Assembly: GCA_030426445.1 (NCBI GenBank)
Contig: JAUHYS010000017.1
Location: forward strand, 1-15,911
Origin: a bacterium
Lineage (GTDB): Bacteria > UBA10199 > DSSB01
DNA: 15,911 nucleotides
Reading direction: 5' to 3'
Positions 8,020 through 14,537 of this stretch are shown piece by piece (the stretch's first letter is position 1; the number at the start of each line of letters is the position of its first letter). A program made the translations under genes and the position numbers. Below the pieces are notes generated by a model that saw only the letters and a program-made list of their open reading frames with translations, searched no databases and was not told the origin of the DNA.

Positions 8020-8335
8020 CTAATCTCCAATATTTTGCTCATGTCCATATCCCAACTGTCCGTGTCTGTTATATCCCCAGCACGCACATTTCCATTTTTA
8101 AGTAGGGCGCAAGTGTTTGCGAATCCAGTTGCAATTTGAATGGCCTTGTCACCTAGGGGTACATGACCAGCACTAGACGGCAATGATTTTTTTTAATCAC
8201 CAATATTTTCCTTATTGCCATAGTCCATTTAACCAGAGACTCCCTTCCCCAACAACGTATTTTTCCACGTGAGCATTTTATGAATAAAAACTTTAGAAAA
8301 GCATCACCCGAAAGAGTGAATTCTCCTATTGTCAT
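8020..8335 (-). pseudogene. Remnant of an RCC1-repeat (regulator of chromosome condensation-like) protein
   Basis: Pieces of bacterial RCC1-type beta-propeller repeats lie in different frames of the minus strand. In order: GKIRCWG (near 8255), MDYGNKENIGD (near 8200), then PSSAGHVPLGDKAIQIATGF and ANTCALLKNGNVR (8183-8085), then after a one-base shift CWGYNRHGQLGYGHEQNIGD ending at a stop at 8020. These fit the family rhythm GxxHTCALLxNGxVRCWGxNxxGQLGxG, so at least two repeats were present. Frames change between 8255 and 8200 and again near 8085. The gene would normally encode several more repeats and a signal peptide; both are missing. Nothing here should make a functional protein. Confidence 0.7.
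8294..8319 (-). terminator. Possible rho-independent terminator downstream of the lipoprotein gene
   Basis: On the minus strand TCACTC-TTTC-GGGTGA forms a 6-bp stem (one G-U pair) with a 4-base loop, followed by a short imperfect T tract (TGCTTTTCT). It lies about 45 bases after the lipoprotein stop at 8362. The stem is short and the T tract is broken, so this is only a candidate. Confidence 0.3.
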
Positions 8336-8361
8336 TCATATGACTCATAACTTTACTAAAC

Positions 8362-9579
8362 TTACATTAAGTGTGAATTGAAAGCATGATTGATATTTTT
8401 GAAAAGATGAAAATAGAACATCGCCATTTGTTCAGAAACTGGATCCGCGCCTCGCTCTGTATAGAGAAGCACAGGTGTCGATTGGATTTCAGTTGAGTAA
8501 AAGACTTCATAATGATGATAATTTCTTCCGTGAAAGTCATAACTAGATTTAATAATAAATCCATTTTTGTCTTTGTATAAAAACTTCCAGTTATTTTCTT
8601 TTTTTAGTAGACCAAGGTGCTGTTGTTTTTTTTCAGGAAACAGGAGTTCTAGCAGGGGTTGAGCCGTTTGCCCTTTTTGATATTTTTTAAGTTCCTTTTT
8701 TAAAATGTCATATTTATTTTTTCCTTTTATCATCGTCACTAATTCAAAATTACCATCCAATTTTGCAGAGAATAAGGAGTCTGCTTTCATGTCGGGAAGC
8801 TTGGCTTTTAATTGCTGGATAGTTTTGGTAAAAACCTTTTTTTCTAGGGAGGATAAGGCGTTTTGATAGTCTCCCCAGCTTGCTGAGGTATCTAGCGGAA
8901 CTTTGTTGAGTAAATTTTTAGCAATCCACAGGCTATGGAAGGCCTGTTCGAGCAATTCTTGATTGCTAGCAGAAAAGCCAAATGCTTTATGTTCGCTTGT
9001 AAAGATGAGATAAGTTTTAAGAGTATCGATATATTTAAAATAGAGGACTTCATATCTTCCCATCCCCTCTTTTTCAAATACACTTGTATCATAAATGAGA
9101 CTGTTTTCATCAGAGTAAAGAATTTTTCGATAAGCTTTTTTATGTTGTTCCATAAATTTTTCTGTTGTGACGGCTGTTTTATCTTTGTTTTGTACAAGAT
9201 GGACATAAGCACTTGTGCTAATGTGGCCACGATACGGAATGGTGTTTTCTATTAATACTCGAGAATAACCTTTTGATTCGCTGTTGATTTCGAGGTCACA
9301 TAGTTTCCATAAAAGAAGGTAAGAGCTAGATTGATCGAGTGAGTAATGAAAAGGTAGGTAAAGTTCTAGTGTAGGTGTTTGAACTTTTAGGTTGATCATC
9401 TTTTTCTGAAGAATTTTTTCTAATTCTTTTAAGTCAAAACGAGCCTTTTCCTGAGCTTGATTTTTTTTAGTTTCGTCATTTTGTTTTTGTGGAGCGGTTT
9501 CATTTCTACATGTCGAGCTGAAGCACAGTAAAAAAATGAGAACGGGAATTTTGATTTTTTTTAAAATTAATTTTTTCAT
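8362..9579 (-). CDS. Orphan predicted lipoprotein with an internal duplication
   Basis: Unrecognised 405-residue protein. The N-terminus is basic then hydrophobic (KKLILKKIKIPVLIFLLCFSS) and reaches Cys24 in SSTC. This is an imperfect lipobox; Thr at -1 is unusual, so lipid attachment is probable but not certain. A charged linker (residues 25-60) rich in Lys/Gln/Glu follows. The mature part looks duplicated: residues about 146-222 (KILYSDENSLIYDTS, YEVLYFKYI, LIFTSE, ELLEQAFHSLWIAKN) align by pattern with about 327-396 (WKFLYKDKNGFIIKSS, YEVFYSTEI, LLYTER, EQMAMFYFHLFKNIN). Both are mixed beta strands followed by one helix. Expected location is the periplasm or outer membrane. No Shine-Dalgarno sequence precedes ATG 9579. 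It is the only intact gene between two remnants; role unknown. Confidence 0.75.
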   Translation of the reverse strand: MKKLILKKIKIPVLIFLLCFSSTCRNETAPQKQNDETKKNQAQEKARFDLKELEKILQKKMINLKVQTPTLELYLPFHYSLDQSSSYLLLWKLCDLEINSESKGYSRVLIENTIPYRGHISTSAYVHLVQNKDKTAVTTEKFMEQHKKAYRKILYSDENSLIYDTSVFEKEGMGRYEVLYFKYIDTLKTYLIFTSEHKAFGFSASNQELLEQAFHSLWIAKNLLNKVPLDTSASWGDYQNALSSLEKKVFTKTIQQLKAKLPDMKADSLFSAKLDGNFELVTMIKGKNKYDILKKELKKYQKGQTAQPLLELLFPEKKQQHLGLLKKENNWKFLYKDKNGFIIKSSYDFHGRNYHHYEVFYSTEIQSTPVLLYTERGADPVSEQMAMFYFHLFKNINHAFNSHLM

Positions 9580-9630
9580 AGAATATTACTTATAGTATTT
9601 TAACTTTAATTTAGTAGGATTTATTTTTTA

Positions 9631-9692
9631 TGTTATTCCCGCGAAGGCGTTAATCTATATGGTATTTTGAATAAATTTGTATCCTAGGCCTT
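9631..9692. repeat. Possible decayed palindromic intergenic repeat
   Basis: TGTTATTCCCGCGAAGGCG at the left and a partly matching inverse (TATCCTAGGCCTT) at the right enclose an AT-rich centre. The left arm resembles the widespread type of bacterial intergenic palindrome built on ATTCCCGCGAAGGCGGG. Only a short part of the right arm still pairs. It stands out as locally GC-rich in a very AT-rich gap (9580-9763), which otherwise shows nothing. Confidence 0.3.
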
Positions 9693-9763
9693 GAACTTAA
9701 GCGCTCTTTCCTGACGGTATAGTTTATAGCATTATGAAATAATTTAAATTTTTGTTTGCTTCG

Positions 9764-10261
9764 TCATACATTCCTTTTATTTTTATTAAACTCGGGTTTT
9801 TTTTGCTCTATAACAAAACAATCTAAGGAAAAACCCACAAACATTCTTTCCAAAAGATTTAAATAATCCATGAACGTTGCATGGGATGACAGCCCCGCTT
9901 CTCGAGCTATTTTATTGTAGCTAAAACTCGATCCCAAATGCTTGTTCATGAGTTCTGCTAAAGTAAGAGCACTTTTGGAAGAACGCCGAAAACGGTGCAG
10001 GTCCCCTTCGATCCAGTTCAAGTAGAGTTCATAAAGGTAGGAATCAATCTGACCATAGCGATAAAATTGATTGATGACCGATGGAAATCCTCCGGTAAGC
10101 AAATAGTCTTCGAAGAGTTTTTGTATTTTGGGAAAGTGGCGAAGCCATAACTCTTGCTCAGAAAGTTGTAAAAGCTCCGGGTGAATCCATTGAATTAATT
10201 GTCTAAAGTCTAAAGGGAGCATTTCCCAATCGGGTTTAAATATTTTGCCGCGCCGACCGGT
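9764..10261 (-). pseudogene. Truncated AAA_14/DUF4143 ATPase cut by a transposase element
   Basis: Fragment of the bacterial ATPase family that joins an N-terminal AAA_14 domain to DUF4143 (usually about 370-400 residues). The frame reads from TGRRGKIFKPDWEMLPLDFR (10261-10200), the end of the ATPase domain where TGS/TGR and a PLsFxE-like block are conserved, through LLTGGFPSVI, GDLHRFRRSSK, SFSYNKIAREAGLSSHATFM and LNLLERMFV, all DUF4143 hallmarks. The Walker A and B part is absent: the frame meets the mobile element exactly at 10260/10261, and the missing half is not recognisable beyond the element. The 3' end is also cut short after KKPEFNKNKRNV, before the usual final beta strands. An ATG at 10222 could start a 152-residue peptide, but it would lack the ATPase site. 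Confidence 0.75.
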
Positions 10262-10294
10262 TCATAATTTGTAAACTGGGCATAATTTATTCCT

Positions 10295-10325
10295 AAAAAA
10301 GGTAATTGAAACCAAGAATATCACC
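10295..10325 (-). terminator. Probable terminator of transposase copy 1
   Basis: On the minus strand GGTGAT...AATTACC (10325-10301, one G-U pair) is followed by six Ts (10300-10295). The second copy keeps the same structure with a changed stem that pairs perfectly (15590-15567), which supports a selected hairpin. It lies about 45 bases beyond the end of the ancestral transposase frame. Confidence 0.45.
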
Positions 10326-10522
10326 ATTTAAACAAAACTTTTCTTAATTTTCACTCATAAAAGTAATTAAAAAAACTTTTTTAAAGGTCCAAATTTTGCT
10401 TGGTGCCTCTGTTTCCAATCACGGTAGTAATTGTCTTGGGCTTCTTGTAAAATTTTTACTTTTTGATTTACCCATATTGGGTTGCCTATGAAAGGCGCAG
10501 AAGAATACGGCTTTTTAATTTT

Positions 10523-11092
10523 CTAGTCATATTTCAAAATTTTAGCTACAAGTTCTCGATAATTTTTTCGTCTTTCTTTGGGAGTTTTTTCTAGGACTAA
10601 ATAAGTAGGGGCACTTATCACTAAGTCATCTTTTTTTCCATAAGTATAGTAGTTATAAGAAGAAAAAATATTTTTCTTAGGGTGATTTACTTTACCTGCT
10701 CTTTTTGGATTAAGGTCAATATAGAGCATCACTTTGAGTAAGTCTGCTTCTGTTTCGATTCGAGGAGACTTAAAACGGTCCATTACAACCTGCCCTTGCC
10801 TTTTAACCTTTTTATTATAAAATCTGGCAAAACAGGAATTAACCACTCTAAAAAAATCGGAAAAGTTTTCTAAAGATTCTAGCTTGCCTGTTAGATGAAT
10901 ATGATTATCCATCAAACAATAGGCATAGATTTGTACTCCATATTTATCTTTATACTTGAGTAATAAATCGTAGTAGAGCTTTTTAGCCCAGCCTTCTTTT
11001 AGTAGCCAATCTTCATTATGGCACTTCCAGGTGACATGGAATAGCGAGCTATCTTCTAAAATGTAGTATCTAGGGTAACTTGGCATATGCAT
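10523..11092 (-). CDS. REP-associated tyrosine (Y1/HUH) transposase, C-terminally shortened by TAG
   Basis: Single-strand DNA transposase of the Y1_Tnp/IS200-like REP-associated group. The 189-residue frame shows HVTWKCHNEDWLL near the N-terminus, the metal-binding HUH motif in YAYCLMDNHIHLTG (residues about 60-75), the FxxRF-like segment FFRVVNSCFARFYNKK, and LYIDLNPKRAGKV with SSYNYY, where the Tyr of YIDLNP is the candidate nucleophile. The frame closes at TAG 10525-10523 after KYD, but continues open for 51 more codons (KIKKPYSSAPFIGNPIW, EAQDNYYRDWKQRHQAKF) to a TAA at 10369-10367. The second copy has TGG (Trp) at the same place, so the TAG is a mutation and the original protein was about 241 residues. 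Both catalytic motifs precede the stop; activity is uncertain. No clear ribosome binding site precedes ATG 11092; ATG 11086 is an alternative. Confidence 0.85.
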   Translation of the reverse strand: MHMPSYPRYYILEDSSLFHVTWKCHNEDWLLKEGWAKKLYYDLLLKYKDKYGVQIYAYCLMDNHIHLTGKLESLENFSDFFRVVNSCFARFYNKKVKRQGQVVMDRFKSPRIETEADLLKVMLYIDLNPKRAGKVNHPKKNIFSSYNYYTYGKKDDLVISAPTYLVLEKTPKERRKNYRELVAKILKYD

Positions 11093-11109
11093 ATATAGAG
11101 CAAGTTAAG

Positions 11110-11164
11110 TGCCAAGTGGCAACACCTCGATAACTAGGAGTTATTAAACAATAATTAGGAGTTA
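11110..11164. repeat. Small hairpins and repeated 13-mer upstream of the transposase
   Basis: TGCCAAGTGGCA (11110-11121) is a 5-bp inverted repeat. TAACTAGGAGTTA (11131-11143), itself a 5-bp stem with a 3-base loop, recurs with one change as TAATTAGGAGTTA (11152-11164). They sit 18-72 bases before the transposase start and could be the element end recognised by the HUH enzyme, or an operator. The function is inferred from position only. Confidence 0.4.
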
Positions 11165-11409
11165 AATTAGTTTAGATCGATCGAATTCTGAACAGTGACG
11201 CCCAGTTTTCGTACCTTCGTCTGGTACCTTCGTCTGGATTATGGTCTGATGCCCCATATACGGAATTTCGGGTATGATAATTCTATGTATATGCCACCAA
11301 TGGACCCAACGGTTACAAAAGCACTAGACTTTAGGACTTAAAGTGAGTTAATAGGGCTCCTGCGAGTGCGAGGTGGGAATATAAAATCATTATTGGGTAA
11401 GGAACGACT
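11165..11409. other. Leader region of the orphan giant gene with a perfect 13-bp tandem repeat
   Basis: GTACCTTCGTCTG occurs twice head to tail at 11211-11236. A plus-strand frame is open from 11192 to a TAA at 11339-11341 (ending MPPMDPTVTKALDFRT). It has no ribosome binding site and no recognised family, and may be the tail of a lost gene. GATAAT at 11276-11281 is a possible -10 box without a good -35. AAGGAA five bases before ATG 11410 is the ribosome binding site of the next gene. Confidence 0.4.
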
Positions 11410-14400
11410 ATGTCTACGGGTAAGGACGCTATCAGTCGGGAGGGGACCTTTGCGCATTTATCTGCGCGTTTCAATTCTTGGTTAGGAGAGCTTAAGCAAG
11501 GGGCAAAATCAGGCGATGCTACAGATCCTGATGCAGCACCTGCTTTAGCGATGGAGGTTTTGCCGGAAGGCCTGCCTTTGCAAGAAACTCCTTCGGACCT
11601 GCAAGATTCTACACACATAAAAGCAATTTCGAATTCTCTAGATCATTATGTAGAAAGTTTTGAGCAAGTTTTAAGTCAAGCAAATACCTGGACACAGAAA
11701 GCTTATCAAGAGCTCAAAAGTTTTTCTATTCGGCAACAAGAGTCGCTAAAAAATATTGACGGGCAGTTTCAACGTGCCAAGATTTTTTTCACCCAAGCCA
11801 TGCAGCGCCGTGGCCGTTTTAGAAGGGTCTTTCATATAAAAGCCAAAGAGGCCATTGCGCGTGCGCATGCGATGATTGAGCAAAGTCCATCTGCGCAAAA
11901 AGTTCAGCTGCATATGAGACTTCAGTTGGCTTGGGCTCAGCTTTACCGCGAACAGGGACTCTATGCTCAAGAGGTCAAAGAACTTAAAGAGCTTTTGATG
12001 TATCGCTGGGATGCAGACACCGGAAAGAAACTCATCTTAGATAAAGGTTCAGAGGAAATCGTCAAAGCCGCCGAGTTCTTGCTGGTTCAGGCTAATTATA
12101 ACGACCACCTTTCGCAATTTGGGGGCAGCTTTGCTGCTCAAGAGGAAGGCCACGAAGCTGTGGACAGCATTTGTGAAGATCAGCCAGATTCAGACTCTTG
12201 TTTGATGGCGCGTGCATTACGTGTCCGCGCTTTGGTTGCCAGACAAGATGCAGGCCCTGAAGAAATCGAGTGGGCAGCTGCAGAAGCCCAAAGCTTAGTT
12301 GAAGACCACCCTTCACACCCGATTGCAAAAAGCCTAAGAGAGGATTTTTTTTCGGGAGCCCCGACCATGGATCAAGATAATTGGCTGGCTGCAGCTAAGA
12401 CAGTGGTTGCGGCTGCCAGTGGAAGCACAGAAAAAGACTTTTCAACGCTTGCCAAAGAGAGCCTCGTAGGTGCTACAGCTGGACTCGCTTTTGCGTTCAG
12501 TTTTGCTCGTACACGTAACCATCATTTGAGTACGCAAATGGCCAGGCAGACTATGGTCTTAGGGGCAACTTTTGGTTGGCTAGGTGGAACGGCCCATCGA
12601 CTTCGTCAGCGCAGCGATGTCATAGCTTTGGCTTTTAAAGGCTTCGATGTGATTTCTCCTCAACAAAATCGCGATAACGCAGCTCGTTTATTAAGCATTC
12701 CTGTGACAGTGGGTATGTTGCATTTCAGCGCAAATTTATTTCAAAAAGGAGCCGCCCTATTTTTTGGTGAAGAATTCGCTCGTCATACGGCAGTGCAAGT
12801 GACCCTTTCTTCATTGAGTTCAGCCTCGGCTTCTATGGCTAGCGATATTGCTTTGGGAATAATCGCAGGAAATAAAAAGCCTCTTAAAAATATCCAACCA
12901 GGCAAAGCGGGATTTTTTGCCGTATTTGGAGGCTTGGCTACTTTTTTAAGAAGCTTGCCGATTTGGTCAAGGCTTTTAGAAAATCCTCAATTAGCCGGAG
13001 ACCGACTCAGCGCTTTGGAAGGACATGTTCCAGGGCGACCTATTCTCATGGGAAACCCTCATGTCGATTTGGGAATCCGCGCCCTTCTTGGGGGAACAGA
13101 AAGCTTCTTAGCACTGGCTACAGAAGCTGTTTTGGGGACTTCTGCTCCTAAGTATGCACAAATAGCACCACAAGTGGAAGACGGAGCTTCACTAGCAGAT
13201 ACCCTTGCAGCTCGTTTCTATTTTCGAATTTGGGGAAAGTTACCGACTTATTTTGGGCGTTTGAGACAAGCTTTGCGTCCTCCCTTATTAAGACAGAAGC
13301 CAGGGTTTCAAGTGCCCCCTGCTGAAGGCGGGGAGCCTGTTAAAAGTCCAAGGTCTTTGCCGGCTAAGCCTCAAGACCTTCCTAAGGTAATTATCGATGA
13401 TCCTTCAATCATTGGTTGGCTAGGTGCCTACTTAATGAGAGCGCAGCCTCGGGATATTCTCTACCCCAGTGCCTCTCAAGTCTTGGTCCATAGCATGGGC
13501 TTACTAGAAGCAGGCTCTCTTCAACAAGCTTATGCTGCTTTAGAAAAGCCTCAAGACCCTCTCGAAAGGTTAAAACTCTTGGCGGAACTGCGAAGGGCTT
13601 TGGATGATGTCGTCAATGCTGAAGAAAGGCTAAGAATACGTCAAGGGACTTTTAGTCCCGAAGATAGGAGAGTAGCCCGCCAAGAAGTCTTTCAAAAAAC
13701 TCTGGATTGGGCAGCAGAACACTCGGGATCTATTCGAAGTTTAGGGGCTTTAGTCAGTCGATTACGTCAAGATTATAAGCGTGCTGCAAGAAACCATATC
13801 CGCACGTCTCTTAATTATATGTTGAGAAATTACGACATTGATTCACTTGTTTCTATCGACAATTTATTGGGACTTCAGACATGGCAAGAGCCCATTTTAG
13901 AAAGCAGTGCCGCATTATTAAATTTTTTCCAACAGATTGTTAATCTACAAAAGCAAATACACGAACTTGGAAAACTAGCTGGAAATCCATATGACGTGGA
14001 AGCATTGCGTGAGCCCAGAGCTCTATGTCTTCAATACGTTTTTGGGCTTTTAAGTCCGAAAGAAATTCGTAAAAAGGACTGGCCTCAACCCATTGCTCCC
14101 ATAAATAGTATGGACGATGTCTTAAAAAATATGCAGACTTTACGAGCTTTGCTTAAGGCCAGTGGTTTTGAAATTTTTAAAAGTAAAGACCGGGAGCAAA
14201 AAGAAAAAGAACACCTGATATTCCATTTTTTAGAGAAATACTTGCGCTTAAACTTAGATGAAAATTCACTCGAATATATGCGACTGCTGCAATACTTAGG
14301 GGAACAGGCGCAACGTTTCTCTTTGGCAGAGCTGCAACATGAGATCATTGAGAAGTTATCTAAAACGATATATGAGGTCTTTCTTAGGCACCAAAAAATG

Positions 14401-14469
14401 TTGCGGAAGATCAGATTATTCCTATTAACGATAAAGTCAAGGCCTCGCAGAAGCAGCAAGACTTCTTAG
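11410..14469 (+). CDS. Orphan giant helical protein with hydrophobic central region (N-terminal part of a frameshifted gene)
   Basis: Unrecognised 1019-residue product, no signal peptide. Residues 1-75 are polar and Ala/Gly/Ser-rich. Residues about 75-330 are helical, partly coiled-coil and TPR-like (LHMRLQLAWAQLYREQGLYA, then pairs of helices with Ala/Leu spacing). Residues about 350-580 hold six hydrophobic Gly/Ala/Ser-rich stretches (about 354-370, 378-396, 427-452, 460-487, 499-519, 554-577) separated by Arg/Lys/His-rich turns, compatible with membrane hairpins. A Pro-rich linker (about 620-660) leads to a long helical region to about 1000. The last 23 residues (from MLRKIRLF) are out-of-frame sequence: the true frame resumes at 14397, giving about 1317 residues in all. 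ATG 11410 follows AAGGAA at good spacing. Base composition is somewhat more GC-rich than the surrounding remnants. Function unknown. Confidence 0.75.
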   Translation: MSTGKDAISREGTFAHLSARFNSWLGELKQGAKSGDATDPDAAPALAMEVLPEGLPLQETPSDLQDSTHIKAISNSLDHYVESFEQVLSQANTWTQKAYQELKSFSIRQQESLKNIDGQFQRAKIFFTQAMQRRGRFRRVFHIKAKEAIARAHAMIEQSPSAQKVQLHMRLQLAWAQLYREQGLYAQEVKELKELLMYRWDADTGKKLILDKGSEEIVKAAEFLLVQANYNDHLSQFGGSFAAQEEGHEAVDSICEDQPDSDSCLMARALRVRALVARQDAGPEEIEWAAAEAQSLVEDHPSHPIAKSLREDFFSGAPTMDQDNWLAAAKTVVAAASGSTEKDFSTLAKESLVGATAGLAFAFSFARTRNHHLSTQMARQTMVLGATFGWLGGTAHRLRQRSDVIALAFKGFDVISPQQNRDNAARLLSIPVTVGMLHFSANLFQKGAALFFGEEFARHTAVQVTLSSLSSASASMASDIALGIIAGNKKPLKNIQPGKAGFFAVFGGLATFLRSLPIWSRLLENPQLAGDRLSALEGHVPGRPILMGNPHVDLGIRALLGGTESFLALATEAVLGTSAPKYAQIAPQVEDGASLADTLAARFYFRIWGKLPTYFGRLRQALRPPLLRQKPGFQVPPAEGGEPVKSPRSLPAKPQDLPKVIIDDPSIIGWLGAYLMRAQPRDILYPSASQVLVHSMGLLEAGSLQQAYAALEKPQDPLERLKLLAELRRALDDVVNAEERLRIRQGTFSPEDRRVARQEVFQKTLDWAAEHSGSIRSLGALVSRLRQDYKRAARNHIRTSLNYMLRNYDIDSLVSIDNLLGLQTWQEPILESSAALLNFFQQIVNLQKQIHELGKLAGNPYDVEALREPRALCLQYVFGLLSPKEIRKKDWPQPIAPINSMDDVLKNMQTLRALLKASGFEIFKSKDREQKEKEHLIFHFLEKYLRLNLDENSLEYMRLLQYLGEQAQRFSLAELQHEIIEKLSKTIYEVFLRHQKMLRKIRLFLLTIKSRPRRSSKTS

Positions 14470-14537
14470 CCATTGTTAGAATTCTTGTCGAAAATTTAAA
14501 TCGTCCTCTCGAAGAGCTCCCAAGGGCTTTAGATGGA

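Larger units (their letters stand above)
10260..11165 (-). mobile_element. REP-associated Y1 (HUH) transposase element, copy 1
   Basis: The left edge is set by comparison with the second copy: both begin GTTCATAATTTGTAAACTGG (10260 and 15526) with unrelated sequence before it. The element contains a minus-strand terminator-like hairpin, the transposase gene, and upstream of the gene small hairpins and a repeated 13-mer (11110-11164) that may form the right end. The exact right edge is unknown because copy 2 stops inside the gene. The insertion interrupts an ATPase gene, and no target duplication can be defined. Confidence 0.55.

Noticed and set aside
8935..9255. Plus-strand open frame of 106 codons within the lipoprotein gene
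   Set aside because: It lies fully opposite a coherent lipoprotein frame, has no ribosome binding site and no recognisable motif.
11410..14469. Programmed -1 frameshifting for expression of the C-terminal domain
   Set aside because: The site CAC-CAA-AAA-ATG allows only the Lys codon to re-pair; there is no classic X-XXY-YYZ heptamer and no obvious downstream stem. The run of six As is short for transcriptional slippage. A lost base is simpler.
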